NCBI RefSeq assembly: GCF_028728205.1
Contig: NZ_JAQYUU010000001.1
Location: 2,216,082-2,280,081 of the forward strand
DNA length: 64,000 nucleotides
Origin: Clostridium sp. 'White wine YQ'
GTDB taxonomy: Bacteria; Bacillota; Clostridia; Clostridiales; Clostridiaceae
Direction: 5' to 3'
Shown here: positions 1 through 9,823 of the stretch, in pieces
How the letters are laid out: each line of letters starts with the position of its first letter
Numbering within the stretch: position 1 is the stretch's first letter
Notes under the pieces: generated by a model
Databases searched by the model: none
The model's input: only the letters and a program-made list of their open reading frames with translations
Told to the model about the DNA's origin: nothing
Program-made: the position numbers and the translations under genes

Positions 1-70
1 TCACTTCCGTATATTTCAATCACGTTTTATCACTTTATGTCATTATATTTACAAAAAGAGGGGTCTATTT

Positions 71-874
71 ATGAGGTACACAAAAAAAATAATTATATCT
101 ATTTTAACTACTGTCTTAACCATTTCAGCTACTGGTTGTTCCCAAAAAGCTAAAGATGTTTCTGCTGATAATAAACAAATAACACTTACCATATCAGCTG
201 CTGCAAGCTTAAAGGATTCAATGGAGGAAATTAAGACTTTATATACTAAAGATAAACCAAATGTTAAATTAACTTATAATTTTGGAGCATCTGGTACTCT
301 TGAACAACAAATAGAACAAGGGGCTGAAGCCGATATATTTATATCTGCAGCTCCGAAGCAAATGGATTCATTAAAAGATAAAAGTTTAATTCAAGATGAT
401 TCTCGTATAAATCTACTTGGTAATAAGGTTGTTTTAATCGTACCTAATGAAAGTTCATTAAGTCTTACTTCTTTTAAAGATATCGTAAATGATTCAGTGA
501 AAAAAATTGCTCTAGGAGAAGCAAAAAGCGTACCTGCTGGTCAATATGCTGAACAGGTTTTTACTAAACTTAACATATTAGATAAAGTTAAAAACAAAGC
601 TGTTTATGGAAAAGACGTTAAAGAAGTATTAACTTGGACTGAAAGCGCAAATGCGGATGCAGGTGTTGTTTACGAAACTGATGCAAAAACTTCTTCAAAA
701 GTAAAAATAATCTGCGAAGCACCATCAGATTCCTATAGCCCGGTTTTATATCCTGCTGCTGTTTTAAAGGATAGTAAAAATGCTGATGCTGCTAATGAAT
801 TTCTAAAATATCTATCCAGCGATAAATCGAAAGTTGTTTTTGAAAAATACGGGTTTACTTTTATGCCAAAATAA
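71..874 (+). CDS. modA: Molybdate ABC transporter substrate-binding lipoprotein ModA
   Basis: This 267-residue protein binds molybdate (or tungstate) outside the membrane and delivers it to ModBC. The N-terminus has a basic start, a hydrophobic stretch and a lipobox-like ATGC with Cys23, so it is probably lipid-anchored. The mature part begins with the family pattern ISAAASLKDSMEEI and contains FGASGTLEQQIEQGAEADIF, both typical of ModA oxyanion-binding loops. A GAGGGG ribosome site lies 8 bases before the ATG. It is the first gene of modABC, with modB 23 bases downstream. The promoter lies at or beyond the left edge of the window. Length and motifs fit the family; the choice between molybdate and tungstate cannot be made from sequence. 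Confidence 0.95.
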   Translation: MRYTKKIIISILTTVLTISATGCSQKAKDVSADNKQITLTISAAASLKDSMEEIKTLYTKDKPNVKLTYNFGASGTLEQQIEQGAEADIFISAAPKQMDSLKDKSLIQDDSRINLLGNKVVLIVPNESSLSLTSFKDIVNDSVKKIALGEAKSVPAGQYAEQVFTKLNILDKVKNKAVYGKDVKEVLTWTESANADAGVVYETDAKTSSKVKIICEAPSDSYSPVLYPAAVLKDSKNADAANEFLKYLSSDKSKVVFEKYGFTFMPK

Positions 875-897
875 AAATAATCAAGGAGGTATTACCT

Positions 898-1587
898 ATG
901 GAAATGGACTTAACACCTTTATGGATATCAATGAAAACTGCCTTTTTTGCAACAACTATTACCTTCTTCCTCGGAATAATAGCGGCTTGGTTTTTAACTA
1001 TAAAAAAAGGTAGATTTCATAGTATTATAGATACTATTTTCATTTTACCAATGGTACTACCTCCTACCGTATTAGGCTTCTTTCTACTTGTGATATTCGG
1101 TAGAAATAGCCCTATAGGTAAGCTTCTTTATTCAATAGGGATAAATGTAATTTTTTCTTGGCCAGCAACTGTTATTGCTGCTTCCGTTGTTGCCTTTCCG
1201 TTAATGTATAGAACATCTAAAGGTGCCTTTGCTCAAATAGATGAAAATTTACTAAATGCCGCAAGAACTCTTGGTGTGTCAGAGCTTAGAATATTTTGGA
1301 CTATAACAATTCCTTTAGCTTGGCCCGGAATTGCTGCTGGTACAATTCTTGCATTCACAAGATCCTTAGGTGAATTTGGTGCAACTCTTATGATTGCTGG
1401 TAATATTCCTGGTAAAACTCAAACCATTCCTATAGCAATTTTTTTTGCTATGGAAGGCGGAGAAATGGACAAAGCAATACTTTGGGTATTACTAATATTT
1501 ACTCTCTCACTTATAGTAATACTTTTAAGTAATTTCTTTACTAGAAAGGGAAACAATCTTTCCATTAAAGGAGGGATAGATAGATGA
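898..1587 (+). CDS. modB: Molybdate ABC transporter permease ModB
   Basis: The product is a 229-residue inner-membrane permease with about five or six hydrophobic segments. The EAA loop that docks on the ATPase is visible around residues 120-140 (AARTLGVSELRIFWTITIPL), followed by LAWPGIAAGTILAFTRSLGEFG, a stretch diagnostic of ModB and CysT-type permeases. AAGGAGGT precedes the ATG by 7-8 bases. The stop codon overlaps the modC start as ATGA, which implies translational coupling. It is the membrane channel for oxyanion delivered by ModA, powered by ModC. Confidence 0.95.
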   Translation: MEMDLTPLWISMKTAFFATTITFFLGIIAAWFLTIKKGRFHSIIDTIFILPMVLPPTVLGFFLLVIFGRNSPIGKLLYSIGINVIFSWPATVIAASVVAFPLMYRTSKGAFAQIDENLLNAARTLGVSELRIFWTITIPLAWPGIAAGTILAFTRSLGEFGATLMIAGNIPGKTQTIPIAIFFAMEGGEMDKAILWVLLIFTLSLIVILLSNFFTRKGNNLSIKGGIDR

Positions 1588-2651
1588 GTCTTTTCGTAGA
1601 TATAAAAAAATCCTTGCCTGGATTTAATCTTCATGTAAGCTTTGAGTCTAACAATCATACACTAGGTTTACTAGGTGAGTCTGGTTGTGGTAAAAGTATT
1701 ACCTTAAAATGTATTGCAGGTTTAATGAAGCCTGATAGTGGTAAAATAATTTTAAATAACAAGATACTTTTTGATTCTGAAAAAGGAATTAATGTTCCAA
1801 TTCAAAAGAGGAAAATAGGTTTTCTTTTTCAAAACTATGCTCTTTTCCCACATATGACTGTAGAAGAAAACATTGCTTATGCTATGAAAGGTTATTCCAA
1901 AACCCAAAAGAAAGAAATTATAAATGAGAACTTAAATATGCTTAAGATTCGCAACTTGAGAACTAATTATCCTCATCAACTATCTGGTGGACAACAACAA
2001 AGGGTTGCATTAGCAAGAGCTCTTGCTGTTGAACCTGAAGTTTTGCTTTTAGATGAGCCTTTTTCTGCTTTAGATAATCATTTAAGAAGCATAATGATAA
2101 AACACATGACTGAAACTCTATCAAATTATAGCGGATCAACTTTGTTTGTGACTCACAACCTAGAAGAAGCCTATGCTTTATGTGAAAACTTAGTTATTAT
2201 TTCAAAAGGACGTAATGTTTCAAATGGAGATAAAAATGAAATATTTAAAAATCCTTCTTCTATTGCAGCTGCAAAGATAACTGGTTGTAAAAATTTATCT
2301 AAAGCTAAAATTATTTCCACAAGTACTATAGAACTAACTGACTGGGAATGTACTATTAAAGTAAATAAAGAAATACTACCGGATATTACACATATTGGTA
2401 TACGAGCTCATTATATAACTTTAGCCAAAGAAAATTCCATTAATAGCTTTAATGTTTGGCCTTCATATACTTGTGAAACACCTTTCAGAAGAATGGTTTA
2501 TCTTAAGCTACACAAAGAACCCATTTCTCCTAATGATTATAATCTTCAGTGGGACATATCTACTGAAGAATGGAATTTAATTAAGAATAAACCTCTACCA
2601 TGGAGAATATCCTTAAAAGAGGATTTTTTAATTTTTATAAAAGAAGATTAG
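1584..2651 (+). CDS. modC: Molybdate ABC transporter ATP-binding protein ModC
   Basis: The 355-residue ATPase drives molybdate import through ModB. The Walker A motif GESGCGKS is near residue 31, the signature LSGGQQQR near residue 134 and the Walker B region LLLDEPFSALD near residue 154, followed by the switch histidine in FVTHNLEEA. The C-terminal 120 residues are a divergent TOBE/MOP-like regulatory region. It overlaps the modB stop by four bases and ends the operon at a strong hairpin. The family assignment is certain; molybdate specificity rests mainly on the modAB neighbours. Confidence 0.94.
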   Translation: MSLFVDIKKSLPGFNLHVSFESNNHTLGLLGESGCGKSITLKCIAGLMKPDSGKIILNNKILFDSEKGINVPIQKRKIGFLFQNYALFPHMTVEENIAYAMKGYSKTQKKEIINENLNMLKIRNLRTNYPHQLSGGQQQRVALARALAVEPEVLLLDEPFSALDNHLRSIMIKHMTETLSNYSGSTLFVTHNLEEAYALCENLVIISKGRNVSNGDKNEIFKNPSSIAAAKITGCKNLSKAKIISTSTIELTDWECTIKVNKEILPDITHIGIRAHYITLAKENSINSFNVWPSYTCETPFRRMVYLKLHKEPISPNDYNLQWDISTEEWNLIKNKPLPWRISLKEDFLIFIKED

Positions 2652-2687
2652 AAATCCCAGAATACTCTAAGTATCTGGGATTTTTAA
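2652..2687. terminator. Bidirectional terminator between modC and the convergent regulator
   Basis: An inverted repeat (AATCCCAGA and TCTGGGATT arms extended by ATAC/GTAT, loop of about 5 bases) is followed by a T run on the plus strand and preceded by an A-rich stretch. It sits directly after the modC stop and before the 3' end of the minus-strand regulator, so it can serve both transcripts. Confidence 0.85.
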
Positions 2688-2704
2688 TTATTATATTTAT
2701 TTTT

Positions 2705-3670
2705 CTAAGTTTCTGCAACAATTTTACCTAACTCGGATAAATCATATCCACCTATTCCCTCAAGTTCTAATTTAAACTCTTCAGAATTAATTATTTCTAT
2801 TACAGCCCTAAAGTGAGGTTTATTTAAATCCTCTTTCTTTATTACCATCTCATATCTTTCTTTATGAAGTGGAATAAAATCAATTCCACTTACCTGAAGT
2901 CCATTTTTTTCATTTCCTAGCCCTACATCCGCACTTCCCCTAACTACTGCACTAGCCACTAACAAGTGAGAAAAGCATTCTCTATTATATCCCTTTAAAT
3001 TAGTAGAATCAATTTTTAATTTTTTAAGATATTCATCTAATAGTATTCTTGTTCCACTTCCCTTTTCTCTATTAATAAATGTTATATCTTCTCTTTTTAA
3101 ATCTTCAAAACTCTTTATATTTTTTGGATTTCCTTTTTTCACATAAAATCCTTGTAATCTAGTAGCTAAATTTATAATCACTGCTGGAGTTCCAGGTAAT
3201 AACCTTTTAACATAAGGTGTATTATATTGCCCTGTTTCACCATCCCAAAGATGTGCTGTAGCTATATGTACCTTCCCATGATAAAGAGAATATAATCCCT
3301 CATAACTTCCTATATAAGATCTTAATGCCAAGGTTCCATTAGGATGATTCTGAAGGTGTCTTGATAAAATATCTAATATTATATCTTGACCACATATCAC
3401 AAAGCCTTGGTTTGTTGGTGGATTTTTATAATATAAAGGGTTGTTCACTTGTGCATTTTCTACAGAAACTTCATTTATAACTTCATTTTTCATTCTATTA
3501 TTTTTTGTTCTGTTTTTATATTCCTCAACATCATCTAGGTCAACTCTAACCTTCTTACCCACTCTGTATGAATTAAGTTCTCCACGTTTAATTAATTCAT
3601 AGACAGTATTTTTAGATATCTTGAGAAGTTCTGCTACTTCGATCGGTGTTAATGCAGTATTATTAGCCAT
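2705..3670 (-). CDS. HTH and periplasmic-binding-like domain transcriptional regulator, probably oxyanion-responsive
   Basis: This 321-residue cytoplasmic protein starts with an excisionase/MerR-like helix-turn-helix (residues 5-55, LTPIEVAELLKISKNTVYEL). It continues with a PBP-like domain (about residues 75-315) of the type also fused to MoeA proteins. There is no signal peptide, so the binding domain acts as an intracellular ligand sensor. The gene is convergent with modABC, which suggests that it senses molybdate or tungstate or controls molybdenum-cofactor genes. That role is inferred from context. A GGAGG-type site precedes the ATG. ModE is the usual regulator in other bacteria, and no ModE is seen here. 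Confidence 0.8.
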   Translation of the reverse strand: MANNTALTPIEVAELLKISKNTVYELIKRGELNSYRVGKKVRVDLDDVEEYKNRTKNNRMKNEVINEVSVENAQVNNPLYYKNPPTNQGFVICGQDIILDILSRHLQNHPNGTLALRSYIGSYEGLYSLYHGKVHIATAHLWDGETGQYNTPYVKRLLPGTPAVIINLATRLQGFYVKKGNPKNIKSFEDLKREDITFINREKGSGTRILLDEYLKKLKIDSTNLKGYNRECFSHLLVASAVVRGSADVGLGNEKNGLQVSGIDFIPLHKERYEMVIKKEDLNKPHFRAVIEIINSEEFKLELEGIGGYDLSELGKIVAET

Positions 3671-3904
3671 ATTTCCCTCCAGGGTAATTTATTATTCACT
3701 AGTGATAATATTTCTATTATATCATAATAAACCATTCCTGATAATTCTTGTATCTAAATGCATTTACATAAAAATGATAATATGAAAATTTAGGTTAATT
3801 GGTAACTATTTCATAATAAAATGTCAATTATTTTTCACTTTTCTAATTTTGATAACATTTACGTAATAATTTACTAAGAAACATAGAATTTTCTTTGCAT
3901 ATTA

Positions 3905-3933
3905 TTGTTTATTAGTAAGCAGAAATATGATAT
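3905..3933 (+). promoter_or_regulatory. Possible sigma-A promoter of the chemoreceptor gene
   Basis: TTGTTT at 3905-3910 and TGATAT at 3928-3933 are separated by 17 bases and lie about 40 bases before the start codon. The match is moderate, and a motility sigma factor promoter was looked for but not convincingly seen. The rest of the 3671-3963 gap shows no other feature. Confidence 0.3.
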
Positions 3934-3972
3934 TATCAAAGTATGTAATATATTGTAGAGGATGTGTTTAAT

Positions 3973-5985
3973 ATGTCGAAAAAGAGTAAGAATTCATTAA
4001 ATTTAAGCAGCATAAGAGTGAGACTATTAAGTATTCTATTACTTTTATGTATCGTGCCCGTTTTAATACTTGGAATATTATCGTACAAGCAGTCTTATAC
4101 CCTATTAAGCAATAAGCTTCAAGTTTCTGCAGATCAGAATCTTACACAAGTAAATAAAAGCATAGACAACTACTTCACAGGTATTGAAAATACAGCTGAT
4201 ATGATGTCTGTAAATGCTAATTTGAAAGATATAGAAGCTCATCCAGAGTATCTTTCTAATGAAATGGGATTGTTTGCAGATATAAAAAATAGCCATAAAG
4301 ACTTTTTAAATGTATATTTTGGACATGCTACAAAGAAAATGGACATTTATCCTGCTCAACAATTACCAGCAGATTATGATCCTACAATAAGACCATGGTA
4401 TCAAAAAGCAGTTGAAAACAAAGGTAAAGTTGTTTTTTCAGATCCATATAAAGATGCTTCAAGTGGAGCCTTTGTAGTCTCTGTTTCTAAAGCAGTTGAA
4501 AACAATGGACAAGTCATTGGTGTTGTATCTATTGATTTAAGTTTAGATACCCTTTCTAAACAGCTTTCAGACATAAAATTAGGAAATAGTGGATATGTGT
4601 ACATAACTGATGCAGCTGGAAATGCTATCGCTCATCCAAAGGCAAGCGAATTAGGTGCTAATAATGTTACTAAATTAGATATATGGAAAGATGTTCAATC
4701 AAAAGATAAAGGTTTTGGAGCTTATACATATAATGGGGAAAAGAAATTCTCTAGTTATGCTACTAATTCAATAACTGGTTGGAAAGTTATTTCAGCAATG
4801 AATGAAACTGAACTAACTACTGATACTAATGGAATTCGTAATACAACACTTTATATTATCTTTGCTATAGCAGTTATTTCAATCATAGTTTCAATCTTAA
4901 CTAGTAGATCAATTACTAAACATGTATTAAACTTAAAAGGAATTTTTGAAAAAGCCTCTGCTGGAGATCTTTCCTCAAGAATTAAGATAGATTCAAAGGA
5001 TGAATTCTTAGAGTTAGGTGATAACTTCAATGAAATGTTAGATCAAATTACTAACATGATGGATAATGTTAAAAACTCAGCAATTTCATTAACAGAGACT
5101 GCAGTATCTATTAACGATAGTGCCAATGAAACTGCAAAGGCTATAAACGAAGTTAGCTTAACAATTGACCAAGTAGCTCAAGGTACAACTTCTCAGGCTA
5201 GAGATATCCAAGAAGGTGCTGAAGCTATTGATAATTTAGCACTAAGAATTGAAAATATTGAGCAGCTAGCAAATAAGATGAATACTATTTCCAATGAAAC
5301 TAATTCACTTAGCCAAGATGGATTAAAGGTAGTTAATGTACTTACTTCGAAAACTGAGGAAGCAAATTCTTCAACTATATCAGTTTCTAATGTCATAGAT
5401 GAGATGAATGAATCAACTGCACAAATTGGCTTAATCACTGATGCAATTAATAGTATAGCTGAGCAGACTAATCTATTAGCCCTTAATGCTGCTATTGAAG
5501 CTGCTAGAGCTGGTGAAGCTGGAAGAGGTTTCTCAGTAGTAGCTGAAGAAATTAGAAAACTTGCAGAAGAATCAACTAATGCAACTAATAAAATTCAACA
5601 ATTAATAGGAAAAATTAAGGGAAGTACTGAACATGCAGTTACTTCAATGGAAACTACAAAAACTGTTGTAAGCGAACAGACTACTGCAGTAAATCAAACC
5701 AAAGAAATTTTCGGTAAGATACTTGAATCTATTAATGACCTAATGAATGGAATCAAAGAAACTCAGTCCTCAGTTAGAGATACAAATGTTCACAAAGATG
5801 ATATAGTAAATAGAATCCAAAGTATTTCTGCTGTTGCCGAGGAAAATTCAGCAAGTACAGAAGAAGTTTCTGCTTCAACTGAAGAAATAACAGCCGTTAT
5901 GAGTGAATTCACTTCTGCGTCTAACGAACTTAAGGAATTAGCTCAAAAACTTGAAGTAGAAATTAATCACTTTAAACTTAAATAA
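3973..5985 (+). CDS. Methyl-accepting chemotaxis protein with extracellular double-Cache sensor
   Basis: This is a transmembrane chemoreceptor of 670 residues. TM1 is at about residues 15-37, followed by a 250-residue extracellular Cache domain with the pattern [22 protein letters not shown]2 is at about 291-312, then HAMP and a long cytoplasmic coiled coil. The CheA/CheW-binding tip [20 protein letters not shown] is near residue 496. The longer reading from GTG at 3964 is disfavoured, because the AGAGGA ribosome site at 3956-3961 would sit only 2 bases before it; the ATG at 3973 has usable spacing. dCache sensors often bind amino acids or organic acids, but the ligand is unknown here. It is monocistronic. 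Confidence 0.93.
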   Translation: MSKKSKNSLNLSSIRVRLLSILLLLCIVPVLILGILSYKQSYTLLSNKLQVSADQNLTQVNKSIDNYFTGIENTADMMSVNANLKDIEAHPEYLSNEMGLFADIKNSHKDFLNVYFGHATKKMDIYPAQQLPADYDPTIRPWYQKAVENKGKVVFSDPYKDASSGAFVVSVSKAVENNGQVIGVVSIDLSLDTLSKQLSDIKLGNSGYVYITDAAGNAIAHPKASELGANNVTKLDIWKDVQSKDKGFGAYTYNGEKKFSSYATNSITGWKVISAMNETELTTDTNGIRNTTLYIIFAIAVISIIVSILTSRSITKHVLNLKGIFEKASAGDLSSRIKIDSKDEFLELGDNFNEMLDQITNMMDNVKNSAISLTETAVSINDSANETAKAINEVSLTIDQVAQGTTSQARDIQEGAEAIDNLALRIENIEQLANKMNTISNETNSLSQDGLKVVNVLTSKTEEANSSTISVSNVIDEMNESTAQIGLITDAINSIAEQTNLLALNAAIEAARAGEAGRGFSVVAEEIRKLAEESTNATNKIQQLIGKIKGSTEHAVTSMETTKTVVSEQTTAVNQTKEIFGKILESINDLMNGIKETQSSVRDTNVHKDDIVNRIQSISAVAEENSASTEEVSASTEEITAVMSEFTSASNELKELAQKLEVEINHFKLK

Positions 5986-5991
5986 TAAATA

Positions 5992-6028
5992 AAGAAGAGT
6001 ATAAGTTACTTATACTCTTCTTTTCTTT
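5992..6028. terminator. Bidirectional terminator between chemoreceptor and gerKC
   Basis: A long near-perfect inverted repeat (AAGAAGAGTATAAGT with its complement) is followed by TTTTCTTTT on the plus strand and flanked by A-rich sequence on the other side. It lies between two convergent genes. Confidence 0.85.
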
Positions 6029-6041
6029 TATGTATATAATA

Positions 6042-7163
6042 TTATTTTCCTTGTGTATCCTTAATATCTCCGCTTCCGTCAATTCTAACATTTACTTGAA
6101 CCTCTAAATCTGTCTTTGATATTGGATTTTCTATATTATGATTGGGATATTTCATGTTCAATTCTCTTTCAATATTCAAAATATCTATACCATTCATTTT
6201 AAATTTATTAAATAATTCGTTACACTTTTTTGCTATCTTCTCTTCAGCACTATCTTTTATCTCTTTCCTAATATTATCATCACTTAATCTTAAACTAATT
6301 TGCGCTTCATTAACAGATAGTCTTGTGTCTATAACTATATTTGCTTTAATTCTACCATCCTCTAAATATACTTTTCTTTTAGGCTTACTTGATAAAATAT
6401 TTAGTGAAACAATCTTTTCTTTATGCTCTGGATTTCCGACAAATAAACCTCCTGATTTAAGCTTATTGTTTAAAAGGTTATATGCCTCGACTTGCTCATT
6501 ATTAATTTTATCTAACATTTTTCCATCCACTAAAACTGCTGCACCATTAACTCCAATTCTAGTTTTTATAGATTTTTCGGTCCTTTCAACAATAGGTATA
6601 ACATTTGTCCTACTTCCTATAAGCTTATTATTTAAATAATTATTAAGTCTTAAATCAATTATATTTGAAGCTTTATTTTGATATAGCATCATATTTTCAA
6701 GAAATTCCCCCAAATACTTTTCATCATCTAAAGAAATGTTAACGAAGTTTTCAGGATCTCCCTCATATATAAACATAAATTGTCTCAAGGTTGGTTTTGG
6801 ATCTCTATCTGGAAAATCTGTAAAATTATCTAGGCCATATCTAGCAGCGCTCTCTGTGTAAATTAAAATTTTGTTTACATCATAAGCGATTTGATAACCT
6901 GCAGAAATATAGAGATCATTTAATGCATCATTTATACTTCTTCCTCTACCTTTTAAAATAACTTTTCTTTCCAAACCAGCCTTTTCTCCCTCTCCTCTTA
7001 ACGCCTTAAAGCACTCATTATAAACTTTATACTCCTCCTCTTTCTCATCTATATCATATATCTGTAAACTAGAAAAAAGAAGCTTATTCATATCCCTGTA
7101 ATTGTAACATCCATTTAAGTTCAAGGATATAACCATTAACATTATTAATATTATTTTTTTCAT
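6042..7163 (-). CDS. gerKC: Spore germinant receptor subunit C (Ger(x)C lipoprotein)
   Basis: This 373-residue lipoprotein is the C subunit of a nutrient germinant receptor in the spore inner membrane. The signal peptide ends in LNGC (lipobox, Cys19) and the next residues YNYRDMN are typical of the family. The long mature region lies outside the membrane. The gene overlaps the end of the A subunit gene by four bases, so the two are coupled, and it ends at a terminator shared with the chemoreceptor. The Clostridium gerK system has the same gene order. The germinant cannot be predicted from sequence. Confidence 0.92.
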   Translation of the reverse strand: MKKIILIMLMVISLNLNGCYNYRDMNKLLFSSLQIYDIDEKEEEYKVYNECFKALRGEGEKAGLERKVILKGRGRSINDALNDLYISAGYQIAYDVNKILIYTESAARYGLDNFTDFPDRDPKPTLRQFMFIYEGDPENFVNISLDDEKYLGEFLENMMLYQNKASNIIDLRLNNYLNNKLIGSRTNVIPIVERTEKSIKTRIGVNGAAVLVDGKMLDKINNEQVEAYNLLNNKLKSGGLFVGNPEHKEKIVSLNILSSKPKRKVYLEDGRIKANIVIDTRLSVNEAQISLRLSDDNIRKEIKDSAEEKIAKKCNELFNKFKMNGIDILNIERELNMKYPNHNIENPISKTDLEVQVNVRIDGSGDIKDTQGK

Positions 7164-8575
7164 GATTTCTCCTCCCTAGGAAGAATATCTGATGATATAT
7201 TCTTTAAATCTCCTCTGAAGATTACATCTTTATACTTAAGCCTCTTTAATGTTCCTAATGGATAAAGATATGGATATCCACAACTTGTTAAGCTAGCAAG
7301 ATGAGAAATAAATACAGTTACTCCCATGTAAAATCCAGGCAACCCTAATAGTGAGGAAAAACCAATGATTACCAAATTCCACATAAAAACCCCTGCTTGC
7401 ATACTAGGAATTAAATATGATGCTATTGCTGTAATGGCTACAACTACAACAGTAACTTGAGAAGCAAGCCCAGAGTTTACTGCAGCATCCCCTAAGATAA
7501 GTGCTCCAACTATACTCAAAGTTGGACCTATAGGCTGTGGCAATCTAACCCCTGCTTCCCTAATTATTTGAAAGAATACTATCATATATACAAGTTCCAC
7601 TACAGTAGGAACTGGAACTCCAGCTCTAAATATTGCAATTCTAAATAGAAAAATCGTAGGTACCATCTTAAAATGATAAGTAATTAGTGAAAGATATAAG
7701 CCTGGAATTAACGTTGCGAGTAAAAAACTAAACCATCTTAATATCCTTCCCAAATTAGCTGAGAACTTATTAAGTGTATAATCGTCAGTTGTTTGAAAGT
7801 TTTCTATAAAAAAGTATGGTGCCGTAATTGCAAAACTAGTTCCATCAGTTAATATAGCTACTCTACCTTCCATAATTTTTGATGATACTATATCAGGTTT
7901 TTCAGTATATCCTATAGTATCAAATGCCGTTCCTTTGCATCTTAATTCTTCTTCAATATTATTTTCAGATAACACTGAGTTTTCTCCATAAGCTTCAATT
8001 ATGTTATTTATTTTTCCTCGAACATAATTTATAAGATTATCTGGAGCTGAACCCTGTATATAAATCATAGCTATTTCAGTCTTTGAATATTTCCCAATTT
8101 TCATATTTTCTATTTTTAAATCTTGAGTCTTTATTCTTCTTCTTATGGCTGATATATTATCTTGTATATTCTCTGTGAAGCCTTCCCTTGGTCCCTTAAT
8201 TACAGTTTCAGTAATAGGTATATCTATAGCCCTTTTTACGAAACCCTTTGCCTCACAATAAATTGCCTTATTTAAGTATGAAAATACTATCACCGCATGA
8301 GCTGATAAAATAAGATCTATGGCATGATCCAAAGAATTGATATCATTTACCGTAGTCGCAACTATAACTTCTTTTTTAATTTTCTCAATATCATTACATG
8401 CTAGAGTATGTCTCATCATTGGAGCAATTACATATTCACTTATAAATTTTGCATCGCAAAGACTATCCACATAAATTAATGTAATATTACCTTTGTCATT
8501 TCTTATTTCTCGATACTTAATATCATAAATGTTTGCCAATCTATTTTTTATGTCATTAACTTTTATATTATCCAT
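7160..8575 (-). CDS. gerKA: Spore germinant receptor subunit A (GerA family)
   Basis: This 471-residue A subunit has a soluble N-terminal domain of roughly 270 residues, then about five membrane segments and a basic cytoplasmic tail. Family hallmarks include the KGPREGFTENIQDNISAIRR region near residue 133 and PTFLFRI-like and PVPTVVELVYM stretches in the membrane part. It acts with the B and C subunits to sense nutrients during germination. The ribosome site is GGTGAT, 6 bases before the ATG. The gene is divergent from gerKB with 108 bases between the starts, a region that must hold both promoters. No convincing forespore promoter could be fixed by eye. Confidence 0.93.
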   Translation of the reverse strand: MDNIKVNDIKNRLANIYDIKYREIRNDKGNITLIYVDSLCDAKFISEYVIAPMMRHTLACNDIEKIKKEVIVATTVNDINSLDHAIDLILSAHAVIVFSYLNKAIYCEAKGFVKRAIDIPITETVIKGPREGFTENIQDNISAIRRRIKTQDLKIENMKIGKYSKTEIAMIYIQGSAPDNLINYVRGKINNIIEAYGENSVLSENNIEEELRCKGTAFDTIGYTEKPDIVSSKIMEGRVAILTDGTSFAITAPYFFIENFQTTDDYTLNKFSANLGRILRWFSFLLATLIPGLYLSLITYHFKMVPTIFLFRIAIFRAGVPVPTVVELVYMIVFFQIIREAGVRLPQPIGPTLSIVGALILGDAAVNSGLASQVTVVVVAITAIASYLIPSMQAGVFMWNLVIIGFSSLLGLPGFYMGVTVFISHLASLTSCGYPYLYPLGTLKRLKYKDVIFRGDLKNISSDILPREEKS

Positions 8576-8683
8576 ATTTCATCACCAAGTTTATTTTCTT
8601 ACTAGTGGTGTAATAATATTCATTATCTTGCAGATAATACTTTTGTAAATATTTCATAAACTACATACTTAAGGAGGCACCAT

Positions 8684-9784
8684 ATGGATAAATTCTCTCC
8701 TAGACACTTTCTATTTTTGATTCTAGGCGTATCCATAGTTTCATTAAAAACTTATCCATCAACCTATGTGAAAAATGGAGCAAGAGATAGCTGGATAGCA
8801 ATAATAATATCCTCTATAATAATTTTCTTCTACTTTTTATACGTAATAGGAGTTTGGAGAAAAAATAACTCTTATAATATAAGAGAAATATACCAAACTG
8901 CGTTAGGTAAATATTTAGGTAATGTTTTTTTTATACTATTCTTACTAACTCTTTTTCTTACTTTGATTGAATGCGCTTCTGTGGAATCCGACTCAATGCA
9001 TGAAAATATGCTTTTAGAAACCCCAAACTGGTTTCTTATTTTATTTTTTACCATTCCGTTACTCTATACAATTAATAAAGATATTGTAGCCATTGTAACA
9101 GTTACAATAATAGGTATTGTACTTATCTCACTGGCAGGTATTAACCTTGGAATGCTAACCTCTAAATATAAACATATATCATATTTATTTCCTGTCTTAG
9201 AACATGGAATAAATGGAGGTTTTATTATTTGCATTCTAAAAACCTTAGGTCTCTATGGTACTGTTTCCATAGCTTTACCTTACATTTCAAAAATTACTGA
9301 TTCGAAAAATAAAATTATTAAGTATGTTATTATAGCCCTCCTAATATTAATACAAATGCAAATAATCTCTGTTTCTGGTATCATAATGACCTTTGGCCCT
9401 ACTAGGGTCATGTCAATGAACTACACTAAACTACTACAAACTCAACTAATAAGCTACTTTCAATTTTTAGAGTTTGGTGAGCTTTACGTTATTTTTCAAA
9501 TCATTGATGGTTGGTTACTAAAATATATAATTACTTTTTATGCACTATTATCTATACTAAAGCTATATAATCTCAAAGAAAAACATACTAAATATGCAAG
9601 TTATATTCTAACTATCTTTATTATAACTGGGGCTTACTTTACAACTAAAAATTCTCTTATTCTATTTAAGCTACTAAACTATTATGAGTATATTTGTTTG
9701 ATTAACTTTGTATTAATCCCTTTTATTACATTCTTTTTGTTTAATTGGAGGATTAAGAAAAATCAACTGATTAGTAAATACTAA
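8684..9784 (+). CDS. gerKB: Spore germinant receptor subunit B (GerAB/endospore germination permease)
   Basis: The product is a 366-residue integral membrane protein with about ten hydrophobic segments, of the APC-like GerAB family. It starts with the characteristic ISPRHFLFLILG-like sequence (here DKFSPRHFLFLILGVSIVSL). It is thought to bind the germinant in the spore inner membrane. AAGGAGG is 7 bases before the ATG. It is transcribed divergently from gerKA-gerKC, the arrangement described for C. perfringens gerKB, and ends at its own terminator. Confidence 0.92.
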   Translation: MDKFSPRHFLFLILGVSIVSLKTYPSTYVKNGARDSWIAIIISSIIIFFYFLYVIGVWRKNNSYNIREIYQTALGKYLGNVFFILFLLTLFLTLIECASVESDSMHENMLLETPNWFLILFFTIPLLYTINKDIVAIVTVTIIGIVLISLAGINLGMLTSKYKHISYLFPVLEHGINGGFIICILKTLGLYGTVSIALPYISKITDSKNKIIKYVIIALLILIQMQIISVSGIIMTFGPTRVMSMNYTKLLQTQLISYFQFLEFGELYVIFQIIDGWLLKYIITFYALLSILKLYNLKEKHTKYASYILTIFIITGAYFTTKNSLILFKLLNYYEYICLINFVLIPFITFFLFNWRIKKNQLISKY

Positions 9785-9818
9785 AAAAGATGCGCTTATT
9801 AATAAACGCATCTTTTTA
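9783..9818. terminator. Terminator after gerKB, probably bidirectional
   Basis: AAAAGATGCG (9785-9794) pairs with CGCATCTTTT (9807-9816) around a 12-base loop, with a T run on the plus strand and an A run on the left. It also lies just downstream of the minus-strand HD-GYP gene. Confidence 0.85.
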
Positions 9819-9823
9819 GCTTA

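Noticed and set aside
3964..3972. GTG start for the first chemoreceptor
   Set aside because: The ribosome site would be only two bases away. The ATG three codons later has better spacing.
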